Shown here piece after piece: positions 20,517-33,872 of a DNA stretch of 64,000 bases. Each line of letters opens with the position of its first letter. Positions within the stretch are counted from its first letter, which is position 1. Source of the stretch: Cucumis sativus (taxonomy: Eukaryota > Streptophyta > Magnoliopsida > Cucurbitales > Cucurbitaceae); contig NC_026658.2 of NCBI RefSeq assembly GCF_000004075.3, forward strand, positions 22,928,075 to 22,992,074. The letters run 5' to 3'. Position numbers and translations under genes: made by a program. The notes under the pieces are model-generated. The model was not told where the DNA came from, did not search any database, and saw nothing but the letters and a program-made list of their open reading frames with translations.

Positions 20517-23500
20517 TCAAACAGCTGAAAGACTTGCCCATTTTCCAAGTTCATAAGGGTCTGCATAGTAATATAGCTTAACTCTATTGGACAATGACAA
20601 CCCTGCTGCAAATGCCCTAAATCCAGAATCATCTTGCTCCGCTGGGTCGTCAGAAAACGCTGCAACGTCTCCAAGAAGTTTGAATATAACTCTCCTCGTT
20701 TGTACGAGCCTAGGAAGATCAAAGTAAAATCCTACTCCAGCCTTTGCTTCCGGTAGTCGGTACTCAGCAACTGTTACTATACTGTTGGACTCCTGTAAAA
20801 ATAATGCCAATTGTTTTTAATGAAATGAAACCTCCATGATTCAATCACTTGCTGAATTGACTTTTGAGTCACCCTTATTGGAGTACTAAGTAACTTCCCA
20901 GGAAAACTATGCAAGCATTTTGAATCTCTCAAATGAGAAAATCGGCAACAGAATGAAATATTTTCTTGTGATGAGATAAAGGCACAAACCATGCTAGAAT
21001 AAGATCCTTCGATGCAATATTGTTGTCCATGAAAAACAGTTAATTGATTGTATTCTAATTACCTGGACAATGGAAACTTGTAGATACAGTACAGCAGGAT
21101 AGATATGTCTATCTTCTAAAAATGTAACTGATGCATCCCAGATTTGTGCATCTGAAGAAGGTGAGTGGGTAACACGAGGTTTTATTGCGCCAAAAGCTTC
21201 CAGACGGAACCCAGCAATCATTGGGGAAGCTGGAGATAAATACTGTTCCAAGACAAGATCGTTGTCCATAACCCTTTCAGCTTCAATTGGAACCTAAACA
21301 AAACAAAAGGACAGTTAAATAAAATTAGTACTGCCCGATTTTTGACAGAGGCCACAAAGGCTTAAGACATTATAGACCACAAAGGATTTTCTACCTTGAA
21401 TCTCCTTACTTGAGGAGCTCTCTCCAACCAGGTCCTGTTAGACATTTGGTCCGAGCCGGAAGATGATTCAAGGCCCGTCTCTTTTCTCACTGGGATTCCA
21501 ACTATTATAATCCTTTTAGCATGAAGACAAGGAATAGCTTCACTTGATCCTCCAAATGAAGCACGTCGATTAACTTGTGGATTAACTGGTGCAAAAGGAT
21601 TTTCATCAAGAGACAAGAGGTTAAAATCTCTCTCATAGTTAACAGAACTGGAACCAGGGCGTTGAAGGCGTAGGGTCATCCAAATGATTCGGCATCTAAC
21701 AGGATTTTTAAAGGTAAACCGGACATGCCTCGGCACTGTATCCTCGCTGTATTTTTTTTCTGGCTCAGAAAAATCAAATGAAGAAGGAATCAAGGATTGG
21801 ACATCCCACTTCCCAACGTACGACCTTTCTTCCTTGTGAATAAAATTACTCCCCCAGATTTGTACCTGCAATGTGAGAAGAGGACAAGTCTCAAATCTGA
21901 CAAGAATTCAATCTCCACCAAGATTCCGAAGGTCAGTAATAATATATTCTAAATTCATGGTTCAAATTTTAATCCCATAAAAGTAAAAACATGAATTCAA
22001 TCCCCACCAAGATTCCGAAGGTCAGTAATAATATATCCTAAATTCATGGTTCAAATTTTAATCCCATAAAAGTAAAAACATGAAATTTTGTAGAAGCAAA
22101 ACAAACTACTTGTACCTCGGATTTTGCATTTCTTAAAACATATTATGAAATGACGAGGATAAGTATACTACCTCAAGGTGGTAACAGAAAATTGATATAT
22201 AGACAACATAAAAACGCAAAATCACATAAAAGCACAGACTAGACTGATTCTAACATATAGACGTCTAAAAAAAACACACACAAAAACAAAAAACTAACAC
22301 AATTCGAAGGTTATATATGTCATGAGTCAGTTAAAATGATTCCATGTCCTTGAGAACCATCCATTTCCAAAGCATCCCACAGTGACATATTTAACTAGAT
22401 TCTTGCGAGATGCACTTCTGGAACACAGTGACAAGTAAATAGCTAAATAATTTATAATAATAAAGCCATTGACCACCAACACACTAACAGAGAAGCATAT
22501 TAAGCACACAAATATCAGTACTTACAATTGGAGTGTCTCCTGCAGAGTACCCGCAAGGGCTTACAAGCAAAATGACCCCACTAACATCAGAAATGGAATC
22601 AAGAACAATAACAAATTCAGCTGAGGTAGCATTTGGAGGAGCTTTCCAATATGAACTATATGAACCAGAATCTAAGGGGGCAAGCAATGACAAGACTGGT
22701 GCTGAATCTGCTGCTGTTTCAACCTACAATTACACAGAACCTTGCCACTTATTGTGAATTACAAAGACAACAAAATGGAAGACTTTTGCAAGCTAGATGA
22801 TCAAACAATTTTCAAGAGATCAATCTTGCAGTTACATCTTCCAAAATAGAGTAATTAAAATTTGTATTAAAAAGACACAAAGGGTGTAGTTTTAGTTATA
22901 GCTATAGTTATTTAAAAAATAATGCTTGAAAAGTAATATATAAAACATAATCTCACAGTTATATTCGTAGACGAGAAAATCATATGCAACACAGTGGTAG
23001 AAAAAAGGTTGAGTGTGTAGTTAAGATTCAAAATATTTACCGAGTGTAAAATGCTGGCAAATGGAAATTCAGCAACAGATTCCTCTCCATTAAGCAATTT
23101 TCTTAGGACCTTGTGTACTCTTTGGCCAGGATAATGCAGATTCTTTCCAGAAACCCAATCCCCTACTGATGATCCAATTATCTGGTTCAGAGCTTCATAT
23201 GCAGCGTCATCAGCACGGGAACTTCTTCGTTCACTAATTAATACCCTTACATAGTCCAAGATCAATGCATCAAGCAGAACGTTGGGACAGCATTTCTTAC
23301 AGAGAATACCATCCGAACCATTTGATACATCAATTCGGCACCCATGACCTGATCCTCCCTGGCTTGAATAACCACTGTTTGGGACTTCCCTCGAGCTAGA
23401 GCTTGTCAGAAGTTGAGCCCCTCTCCCAGCACAGCATACTTTACAAACCTTTCTTCGGCATTGTGAACATACCAAGACAGGTTGGGAAGCCGCCACTGAG

Positions 23501-26500
23501 GACGCTTTAGAGGGAACTTGAACTGGTGTTTTAATTTCAGCACGCACCTCACAAGTTCCACCAAAACAGGTCTCCCCAATTTTTGTGATGTTCCAGAAAT
23601 CCACAAGATCGTCAACTTTATCAAGTCCAATAGCAGCAGTAATTTTGTCTTCCAGATAAGTGTGCGCAACTAATGCAAGATTGTTTGCCAATCTGCATAA
23701 CCTTCCAACATATATCTCGTCAAGTAATAGATTTGGATTTATGGTAGCAGGATCGGTTCCAGTGGATAATAATGCTCTATCCCTCTCAGCAGCTGAAAGA
23801 TTAAGCCGGAGGCGCTCAATTTCAAGCTGCATCGCTTCTTGGAAGCTGAGCTTCTTTTCCTACATTATTGCATAAATATTATCTTTCAAGATATATTACA
23901 TTAGGATCAGAATAAAAATACCGGATGGTTAAATTATCTTCATTCGTATATTCAAAAAGGTCGTATTAAATCCATCTTTTACACACATAACACTCAACCC
24001 AAATAATGGCAGGCCCAGGCGTTGAACTTCTGGTGAATGGTGTCCATAAGATAGCCTTGAAACTAAGTGGAATCACAGAACTTATACTAGAAACTTTAAC
24101 CTTCAAAGCAAGCCAAGTTATTACCACTACCAATGTCATAGTAACAATTACCTAGTTCATCCTGATGTTAAAAAAACCACCACTTCAATAATCAACGTGC
24201 AGAGAGGCATTTAGTTCAACCTTTTGAAACATGAATTTTAAAATAAAATGTCAGATTATCTGATAGGATCTGCAGCTAAAGGAATGTTATTATTAGTGAA
24301 ACGCTGACTGGTGACTGGTCCTAACACAAGACGAATAAGCAACTTTCAAGAAAGCCCTCCTGCCTGCTGATTCCTAGCTGAAAACCTCATCCGAATTTCC
24401 TTTCTCCTATCTATTGCCTCTTGTAACCAACCAAAAACTTTCTCCAAACAAATTGACTGTCTTAGCAAGCTCCCCTTTATTTTCCTTTTCAGCACTCATA
24501 AAACACGTATGCATTACCAGGGATCATTATCCTTTTGTATATTTTTTTTCGTATAGTTATTTTCTTTCATTTTTACCCAATTTGTTCAGATGAGCTAAGT
24601 ATCTAATATGTTCTAATGATTTGGTTACTGTCATCTACTTTTAGGTTAGCCAGTTTTGAAGTTACGTTTTTGTCACTTAATTTGTAGGTTAGCCTGTAAC
24701 CTGTAAGTGGAACAAGGTTGCCAACTCTGAAGCAATGCCAAAATTGGAATCTATATAGTGCACCTTTCTCATTTAGAATGACATCAGGATGACCAAACAA
24801 AACATAAAAATTGAAACATACCATGCGGGGTCCTGCAAGTGATACGAGACAGTTTATGTACAGTTGGGAACAACTATCGGTAACCTTTGGATCTTCTGCA
24901 GAAGAAACTTTGTGGTTGGCTTCAGCAACATTAGATCCAACATGCTGATCCAAAAAACCAAGTAAGTCGTCTCTCTGATGTACAACAGGCCCACTAACTG
25001 GTTGAGAAATTGTATCTGAAAATGTGACTTCTCCAGTCAAAAGGTCAACTAATTGGTCTGCAGAAGCACTCGTTTTAACTGACTTTGAAAGGTCTTCATT
25101 TATCGAAGGGACCAAAAATGGGTTGGTTCCTGATCCAGAAGAAAAATGGTTGATTTCCTTATGATTCTTTTCAGTAAGGTGGGACAATCTTGCTCCAGGT
25201 CCTTCGTCATAAAACACCCCCCTCCAAGGAAGAGAAACCCCAAGGATCTCTATCTATAATACAAGTCAACAAAGAAATTACAAAGTAGAACAAGGAGCAA
25301 ATCTTAACGTAATAGTAATACATGATAAAGAAATAACAAAACAAAAAAAATGTGATGAGAGAGAGAGAAGTACTAAAGATTTAAATTAGCGACCTATAAC
25401 AATAATAATGATAACGAAGTCAACTTCCTTAAATATGTCAATGTAACATTAGGTCAATGAAAAACTAAATTTCTTTGATTCTAAACAAAAATAAGATAGA
25501 AAGAAATGAGACAGGGAAAAATATATATACAAATAGAAACAAACAAACCAAATGATTTTCAAAAGAAAAATGCCAAATGAAATAATGAATTAAATTTTGA
25601 TATATGCTTCTATCCATTCACAGAGAGAGCGGAAAAACAGAGGGGTTCTAATATCCATTGCCAGAATCTAGATAACATGTTAAATATTACAGGTCCCTTA
25701 TCAACATGGCCTCTAAAAAATTATTGTGTAACTAAACCAATTATAACTTCTCACCTCACCAAGTGTCATTGAACTTCTCCCAGAATCAGCAGGATAAAAT
25801 GTAACGGCAACAACACGAGTAAGAAAGTCCAATTCACCCTCTGGTTCTTCAAAATCATATAATAATGGAAGTGTTGATGCATCTTGGGAATGGAGGCGTG
25901 CACCAGCACCTGTGATAGCCATATCCTCGGGACTAACTGGCCCTGGTAAGGTTATTAGAAGATTCGTCCCATTTTCACATTGGGGAATGGAAGCACCCTG
26001 CCAGAAACCAACAAAGCTATTTATGAACAACAAAATCGAACATTCATATTAACCAAGTGCTTACATACTAACGGTCCAAGAATGCAGTAACACATGGATG
26101 GCACAATATGCAGCTTCACGTATTTTTTTTTTTTCTTTAGTGTGAAATTGGTTCTTATATTTCTGGATACAAGTAGAGACGGATGTAGATAACTTGTTAC
26201 AAATTTAAATTAATTCATTTTTAAAATATATACATAAGCTAGAACTATAAGCAATATGCAGAGGATATATTGCAACATTGTATAACAGTGTAATATTGAG
26301 TGGCTGACCATGTGAAAGGTCCTTTCAGTGTTTCATTTAACTGCATCTACAAGTAATATCCAGACAAAGAGGAAAACACCAAAATGACCCAGTGTGCAAT
26401 AGAACAGCTGTTGAGAATATGTAACTGCGTGAAATCAATAGTAGCTTTTTTTTTTTTACGAAGTAAATGTCACGTGAATAAGCAGCCTGGCAAAACAATT

Positions 26501-29500
26501 TCTTTATGCAACTGCGGTCTGCACTATCAAAAGAGCTGTACCTTCTACATCACATGACATTGAACAAAAGAAATTCTAGGAGAGAATATATACCTCAAGT
26601 ATTAATTTTAGCCCATCTAAATTACGGCCAGTTCTTACATCGACGGTTGCAGGATAAGTTGAGTCATCTGCACCATGAGCTACAGTAAGAAGAAGCTGAC
26701 AGACATGGCAAGGCTCAGTTAGGTAAATGAACAGTTCAACAACATCTGCACCCTGCGGAAAAACCTGTAGGACAAAGTACACAATTATCTCGAGAAAAGG
26801 CAGCAAGACCAATCAATTCATCAAGTTTCTCAAGCAACAAAATTTATAGTAAATTTGACTGTATATTATCATGTTTCCATTAGAACATATTATTCCTGTG
26901 AGAAGAGGATTGTCAGTACCCAGATCTCGCCTTTCTTCTTAAAACTCAGAAGACCCGTTCCACCATTAGAACTTGGAAGCATGTTGGTAACAGGTTTAAG
27001 TAAAAAACTGGATGCTCGTGAGAGTACCTACACCAATCCATAATGTCAATCAACACAAAAACAGAAAAGTGGAGCACAATTAACACGTGATAACCATATG
27101 AGCAATATAAGGGCAATAACCAAACAAAAAAATCTCAAATTGTAAATTAGGAATAGCTACAACAAAACTCCTCCTTATAGATATAATCCCAAGGAGCTAC
27201 AAGGAGGCTTCCTGTGCAGCCTAAATAATGAAACTTCTTTTAGAAGATAATAACTTTGAGATAAACATGAGGTGAAAAAGGCCTCTCGATAAAAGGGTTA
27301 TAAATCACATTACTTCCATTGGCCTCAAAATTAGCAGCTTTCTACAGTCATTAGATAAAACCAATACCACTCTTTGATGCTACAAAAGCTTGGATCTAAG
27401 ACTTCTATGATATTTAATCCATGATAGAGCTCCAATGAAAACTTGAACTCATGTATCCCAGATGAATCCAAAGGGCTTCTACCGACTTTGACATCATGCA
27501 AGTAAAACTTAATATATACACTATATTGCCTTGTTATCAGCTGCCTTAAGGATAACTATCCATATATACTAAAATAACCATGTGGGAAGAGTTTTATTCA
27601 ATGTACGCCAGTTACACTATAATATCAAGATGTCAAATTCTACAAAATATTGATTATTTGATGTCACCTTTTCACATAAAACATGGAGTCAATCATAACA
27701 AACGCCCAAGCAAATAAGATAATAACTTTATAAATAGAATTTTTTTTTTTTTTTTTTTTGGATGCACTAACTACCACATTAAGGTGAAAGGCACAATAAA
27801 ATCATAAGACTTCCACACCCTACACCCCCAAAATAAGAAAAATAGGTAAATAAATAACAAATATGAGTCATAATTCTCCAATTACTGGGTATTGAAGACC
27901 AAATGGTCCAGAAAATTATCAGAAACATACATTAAGAGGCTGAATAGGTATTGATGGAAGATGTTTGAAAAGCCTCATTCCAAGAAACATCTCCAGCTGC
28001 TTTTGTCGAGAGCTGTCAACAACTGCATTTTTATATCTTCTCTGCAAAGTAATTTTCATATTTTGTGCTGCCGAAAATTGTTTAAACTTTCCTGCTTCTT
28101 CATTGAATATGTTAAGGATTTGACTATGCATAGCTTTGGAACCAGTATAAAGGGTGGCGTGAATATCCCCAGCAAGCAAAAACAAATCTGCTAACTGAGA
28201 AACTGGAAATAAAATTGTTGATCTCTTGAATTCTTCAAATGTCATATCAAACCTTTTCCAAGGTTTATCAGGACAAGGATGGGTCCATGTTGTGGTCCTA
28301 GTATTATGATCGATATAATATGTTTTCCCTGTCACAGCATCACTCCTTTTTTCCCAGCCTGGTGGCAGAGGAGCTGTATATCCACTGGCTGTATCCATCG
28401 TACGATAACCCATTGCCCAGTCATTATCTAAAGATATCCCTAGCCGCCTGCATTGCTCCATGAAAACTTGGAGAGCACCAAAATAACTAGCAGCATTGGT
28501 TCGATCCAAGGAATCAGCACAGTTAAATCGTATGACTCCACTTTGATGTGACCTTATGCAGAAATCACCTTCAAAGTCGTCATTATGTATGATTTCACCT
28601 CTATAATCCTTAGTCTGTAAGCGGGAAGGTAGATAGTCCCCCTCAGAAACACCTATTGATATGGTAGGTCCTTTTAGAAGCTTCCACAGCCCTTCAATTG
28701 TTTGCTGTTCGCCCTTTAACCTTGTGCTTGCATGCCAGTCGTAATTTATTAAATGAATTCTAGTACTTGGAAGTTGACCCGATGATTTAACAAAATTCAC
28801 AGATTCCTCAAAGTGCTGGACTAAAATCGATTCTGATTTTCCTTCTCCATACCTAAGCAAATTTATGCATACTATAGGAACCAAAGCTTGTTTGTTTTGA
28901 TTTCCTCCACCAACAACATTGATATTCCTAGCATCATATCTCTTATTCAACCTCTGATAATACTGAGCACTTCCTTTGTAAGGATCGCAATCAGAAACAT
29001 ATATTTCTGCTTCTGCAGCAGTGATCTTCAGCTCTGCACCCCACCAAATTGGGATCGTGCCTCTTCGCCAAATGTACGTGTTAAAAGGAGTGCTCTGACC
29101 AGGCTTTTTAGGTATCCATACCAGTTGCTCACATTCAACCTCGTTTCCTGTCAGATTTGGAGTATTTGTAACTTGACCTTTGAATATATTTCTTACCAGA
29201 CAGAGGGAATGAATCAACATACAATAGGAACAGATAAGATGCAGAGAATTACAACAGTGGGAAGTTAATTCATTTCTAGTAATGAACAAATGCCACAATA
29301 CCTGTGCTGAAGCAGGAATTCAATCCTCTGGCCAAATATCGAGTGCCAGGATGCAGCCTGCTTCGACGAGCAATAAGCGCGACAATACCTTCCATCTGAC
29401 CTGAACTCCCAAAACTTCTACACTCTGCAAACCCCTACACAATATTACCGACTAAGACAACAGTCCAAAAAGTACTCCAATTTACGACAAACAAAAAAAC

Positions 29501-30173
29501 TGTAAAGGATTATGGAGATTATGCTGATGAAATAAGCAAGAAGAAAAACCTGTAGAAGCGTAACGCAATGATGTGGCAACCCAATGTTTTTGAAGGCCAT
29601 CGAGAACCAACTGTTCCAAACGAACTCTTCATCGGGCTTATCCGAAGGCATCCGGCTAGGAAACGGTCTCGTGATGTCCCTCGATTCACAAAAGTAGTGT
29701 TTCCCATCAATATCAAGCTCGACCAATTCTTGCACGTTCTTAAGCTCCCCCTTCCCCTGAACCTGCGGATTCTGCAGCGATATCTTGATGCACTGACTCT
29801 CCAGAACCGTGAAAATGCATCCTCCACCGGGGAAATTCGGCACACTGGCGGAAAGCTTGGTGGCGACAAAGAGTAAACCAGTACCACCCAAAGCAACGTA
29901 TCCTAAAATGGCTCTGGCTTGGACGGATGACTTGCAAAGCCATCGCGATCCGTTAGTAATGGAATCAATTGCCTGTGACTCGGATTTGAAGAGGTCAAAG
30001 CCAGGGTTCCCATGGTAGCGAAGAGCACCGGTGGTGGGATCGATGTAGATCAGCTGGGTGTCGTTCCTGGAAGACAAACTAGCAACAACATAGACTTCGC
30101 CGGATTCGAGTGTTAGAACGACTATGGATGTGTCTCTGGAAGTTCGGCCACCGGGTGTGGGTGAAAAAGCCAT
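20517..30173 (-). CDS. SAC9: SAC9 phosphoinositide phosphatase (SAC and WW domains)
   Basis: Twelve exons can be joined with in-frame GT-AG junctions: 30173-29550, 29434-29302, 29147-27931, 27027-26920, 26764-26594, 25997-25755, 25253-24822, 23859-23041, 22723-22526, 21865-21395, 21293-21063 and 20792-20517. They give 1640 residues (Arabidopsis SAC9, At3g59770, is about 1646). The N-terminal half is a SAC phosphatase domain with the CX5R catalytic motif [10 protein letters not shown]; Cys462 corresponds to the catalytic cysteine known in Arabidopsis. A WW domain follows at about 510-545 ([20 protein letters not shown]). The long C-terminal region, typical of plant SAC9, has a cysteine cluster ([14 protein letters not shown], then CKKCC) that may bind metal. 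In Arabidopsis SAC9 hydrolyses phosphoinositides, mainly PI(4,5)P2, and acts in membrane traffic and stress signalling. All exons look intact. Confidence 0.95.
21904..22081. repeat. 89-bp tandem duplication in a SAC9 intron
   Basis: Two adjacent copies with period 89 (21904 and 21993) differ at only two or three bases. They lie in intron 9, between the exons at 22526 and 21865, with a junction at CATGAATTCAATC. The close identity indicates a recent duplication with no effect on the coding exons. Confidence 0.85.
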
Positions 30174-32142
30174 CGGTGGCGATAAATCTTGCCGGACCGA
30201 AACGAAAATTTTTGATGAGATTCAACAGAATTGGGCGGATCGAGCACATATGAAATTAGATATATCAGTCAGAAAGAGAATTCAAAGAGATCAATTTTTC
30301 ATTTCTTTATTTCTTTCAATCTTTTTTTTTTTTCTTTTTCTTCTCCTTTTTCTTCTCCCACTCTTATGACTTTCTTTCTTTCTTTCTTTCTTCTTTTTAA
30401 TTACAGTTTAATGAAAATTTGTTTAATCAAACTATTTACAAGTGATCTAAATTTTATACGAACTCTACTCTATCAAAATCTATTCATTCTTGAAAATATA
30501 TATATTGGTTAAATAGTAATTTTAGTGCAATGGACTCTTTCAAATTATAGTTTTGGTCCAACACGAATCCACTAAACACAAAATCTAAACTATAGAGCCA
30601 ATATAAGCTCGATTCACTAACACCTATATTTATTCAATAATACAAGATCTCGAGTTCAAATTATCTCTACTCAAGTTGTACTAAAAAATATCTAAACCAT
30701 AGAAATCATATCTTATCAATTAAATACTTTTTAAAACTTTAGTAAAAATATATGGAGAATTGTCAAAATAGCAAATTTGACAAAATATTTACTAACATAT
30801 ATCAAACTTTTCATATTCTATATATCAATAATAGACATTGATAGACTTCTATCATCAAGTGGCAGTGATAGAAGTCTATCAATGGTTATCATTAGTATAA
30901 TCCAAAATTTTGCTTGTAAATATTTTAATTTATTTTGTTATTTTAAAAAATGCCCCAAAATATATCTTATAAATTAAAGAGATGTTTTCAAAAATAGCAA
31001 AAAAAAATTATAATAATAAAGTAACAAATTTAAAAGCATAACTCTTTGATAGTTATTTAATCTCTTATATATATATATAATTTCAAGAAATATACTTATT
31101 ATAAATAAGTCTATAAGTTACCCACCTCAACCGCGTCAAAAAGATAAGTATTTATCTCAGACTTAGATGAGCTAAATACTTTCAATACTAAACAATCAAA
31201 CTACTATTGTTGTTTGTATTTTCAAGCAATTACTCTAACACTATTTAATTAATTTCAATAATAAAATAATAAAATTACATAAAAATCCTATTATTTGTAT
31301 TATCGAGTAGGAAGGTTCTAAAATCTAACTTAAATTGATATCATTTAACTACTAATAATCAAAGCAATTATACATGAAATGTATGTGTATATATATAATT
31401 TGAAAAGACGTGACTATTTCAATTTTAAAATTTGATTTCAAAAGTGGAAAATTTAAAAAAAAAAAAAATTGAAAGAATAAAGTAGAAATTGAAAAATTAA
31501 TACAACATATAAAAATGGAGCTTTCGAACCTATTTTCAAAATGGTAAGTAAAGTTATAAAATGATTTTCTAGAGAAAGAATAAATATTCTCAAAATAAAA
31601 ATGTTATTAATTATTAAAATTTGGAGAAATTAAACAAACATTGAACTTTGTAAGAGGAGAAAAGATTGTAGAGATGGTAAAATAGCAATAATTTTTTTTT
31701 TAAAATCATGCGTTGTTTCTGATACACCTATAGAATTGAATAATTGATGTATGGGGTGAGAGAAAGAGAAAAAGAATAGTATGTGTGTGTATTTTGATAA
31801 AAGAAAAAGAAAGTTATTTTTATCTTTTAGATGTACTATTTCTCATGAGAAAATTGTATAGATATTTCACACATAATTTGTGGTTATAATTGAAAATTTA
31901 GGATTAGGATGGAGTTAGGAGGCGTACGTAGTTGAGTTTTGATTGTTTTGGTTATTACATTATATCATATGATCATTTGGATTTGAGTACTTTTAAATTA
32001 CAAGTGTGTGACGTTTCACCTGTTCATTGGCAGTACATGAGAAAACGAGACTTTGGTGGAGAGTGATTGAAGCATCTAACTTTAACGGAAACTTATTTAA
32101 ATCCGAAAAGATAATACTACCAACCAATCGAGTTTGTTCATT
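30174..32142. other. Intergenic region between divergent SAC9 and UGT
   Basis: Just upstream of SAC9 is a pyrimidine-rich stretch (30290-30400) with CTTT repeats, a likely 5' untranslated or promoter feature. The rest is AT-rich DNA containing a palindromic MITE-like element (30755-30960). No further gene seen. Confidence 0.5.
30755..30960. repeat. AT-rich palindromic MITE-like repeat, best-preserved copy
   Basis: It starts near GTCAAAATAGCAAATTTGAC and ends near TTTTGTTATTTTAAAAAATG. The middle contains the clear inverted pair ATTGATAGACTTCTATCA and GATAGAAGTCTATCAAT, separated by about 14 bp. It belongs to the same family as 13940-14130. Confidence 0.65.
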
Positions 32143-32180
32143 AAGAAGAAGTAGAAGTAGAAGTAGAAGTAGAAGAAGGA
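32143..32180 (+). repeat. GAAGTA microsatellite in the UGT 5' leader
   Basis: About four units of AGAAGT/GAAGTA end 26 bp before the start codon of the UGT at 32206. It is probably transcribed as part of the 5' untranslated region. Confidence 0.8.
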
Positions 32181-32205
32181 ACACCACGGATTCACTCTTC
32201 CCTAG

Positions 32206-33648
32206 ATGGCGACGGCGGAGCTGGTTTTCGTCCCCACCTCGGGAGTCGGTCATCTCGTCTCCACCATCAAATTCATTACCCAATTCCTCAACCGTGACCC
32301 TCGATTCACCGCCACCATTCTCGTCTTCAAATACCCATTCACCCCGACGGCCACTGACGGAACCTCAGATCCGCCGCCGTCTAACCCCGCCATCGCTCCG
32401 ACCACGTCGCGTATTCGTATCATCCATCTCCCCCCTCCCTCCGATCCTCCTTCTCCCAAAATTTTATCCAAGTCCTTCGAACATTACTACTCTCTCTATA
32501 TCGCGAGCTACCGGACGCTGGTTAAAAACGCCATTGTTGACCTTGCCGTTCCGGTTGTTGGGTTGGTTGTTGATCTTTTCTGTACTCCCATGATCGATGT
32601 GGGTAATGAACTTGGCATCAATACGTATGTCTTCTTCACTTCCTGTGCTGGATTTCTCGGGTCGATGTTTCATCTTGAAACCCGCGATCGATGTGTCGGT
32701 GTGAAATTCGACGAATCGGAAGCTGATATGATAATTCCTGGTTACGCTCACCCAGTTCCGGTGAGGGTTTTGCCTCGTTATTCGTTTAACCGCTACGGAT
32801 TCGAGTCCATGGCAATTCACGCTCGGAAATTCAAGGAAGCGAAAGGAATCATCGTCAATACCTTTGCTGAGCTTGAACCTCATGCTTTCAGTTCATTATC
32901 TGAAGACGGAATCCCTCCGATTTATCCTGTGGGGCCGGTGGTGGACCTGGAAAGCGAAAATAGGCCAACACCAAATGAAAATCAAAGCAGTGAAATTAGG
33001 GTTTGGCTCGATAATCAGCCACCGTCATCAGTGGTGTTCTTGTGCTTTGGTAGTCGGGGAAGTTTCAGCCAACCCCAAGTAGTGGAAATAGCAAACGGTC
33101 TCGAAAGTAGCGGAGTGAGGTTCCTCTGGTCCTTGCGCCGGCCACCGCCGCCGCACAAGAAATTTGAATCTCCATCGGATTATGCCGATCCCGACGATGT
33201 CTTGCCGGAGGGATTCCAGGAGAGGGTTAAAGGGAAAGGAAGAGTCTGTGGGTGGGTTCGGCAAGTTGATGTTTTAGCCCACAAAGCCATTGGAGGCTTC
33301 GTTTCACACTGCGGATGGAACTCTGTTTTGGAAAGCATTTGGCATGCGGTGCCGCTCGTGACTTGGCCGCAATATGCTGAGCAACAGTTGAACGCTTTCA
33401 TGATGGTTAGAGAATTAGGATTAGCAGTGGAGTTGACGATGGATTACCACAGGGAAGGTGGATCCCTGGTGACTGCAGATCAGATTGAGAGAGCAGTTCA
33501 TCGTTTGATGGACGGCGATGAAGCAGAGGAGGTGAGGAAGAGAATGGAAGAAATTAGCAAGAAAAGTAGAGAAGCTCTCGTTCCTGGTGGTTCCTCTTAC
33601 ATTTCATTTGGGAATTTGATTGATGATATGTTGGCTAGTTCTGTTTAG
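32206..33648 (+). CDS. UDP-glycosyltransferase, group E (UGT71-like), intronless
   Basis: A 480-residue single-exon UGT starting MATAELVFVPTSGVGHLVST, with catalytic His16 and activating Asp123 (VVDLFCTPM). [14 protein letters not shown] leads into the PSPG box at 350-393, with HCGWNS and WPQYAEQ; the final Gln fits UDP-glucose as donor. It differs from the array at 1-16 kb in having no intron at the PSPG box and in lying on the opposite strand, so it is an older paralogue and not a recent tandem copy. The PSPG start is WVRQVDVLAH, where almost all plant enzymes read WAPQ; Arg352 replaces a near-invariant proline. The frame is otherwise intact and codon use is more GC-rich than in the array copies. 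Acceptor unknown. Confidence 0.92.
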   Translation: MATAELVFVPTSGVGHLVSTIKFITQFLNRDPRFTATILVFKYPFTPTATDGTSDPPPSNPAIAPTTSRIRIIHLPPPSDPPSPKILSKSFEHYYSLYIASYRTLVKNAIVDLAVPVVGLVVDLFCTPMIDVGNELGINTYVFFTSCAGFLGSMFHLETRDRCVGVKFDESEADMIIPGYAHPVPVRVLPRYSFNRYGFESMAIHARKFKEAKGIIVNTFAELEPHAFSSLSEDGIPPIYPVGPVVDLESENRPTPNENQSSEIRVWLDNQPPSSVVFLCFGSRGSFSQPQVVEIANGLESSGVRFLWSLRRPPPPHKKFESPSDYADPDDVLPEGFQERVKGKGRVCGWVRQVDVLAHKAIGGFVSHCGWNSVLESIWHAVPLVTWPQYAEQQLNAFMMVRELGLAVELTMDYHREGGSLVTADQIERAVHRLMDGDEAEEVRKRMEEISKKSREALVPGGSSYISFGNLIDDMLASSV

Positions 33649-33872
33649 TATCTTATATCTTATCTGATATTATGTTTTGAGTCTGCTTTTTCATGAGAAT
33701 CTATCGATCTATGGAACCAATCATGGAAAATAAGAATGAGCATTGATTCACAGAGAGAATAAAGTTAATTACATATATTCTGTTCTTGCATAATAGTGGA
33801 AATGAATTTGAAAAGAAAAAAAAAAAAAAAAAAAAAGACACTGTAGATGATATGATTCTATGAATGAGTGTT

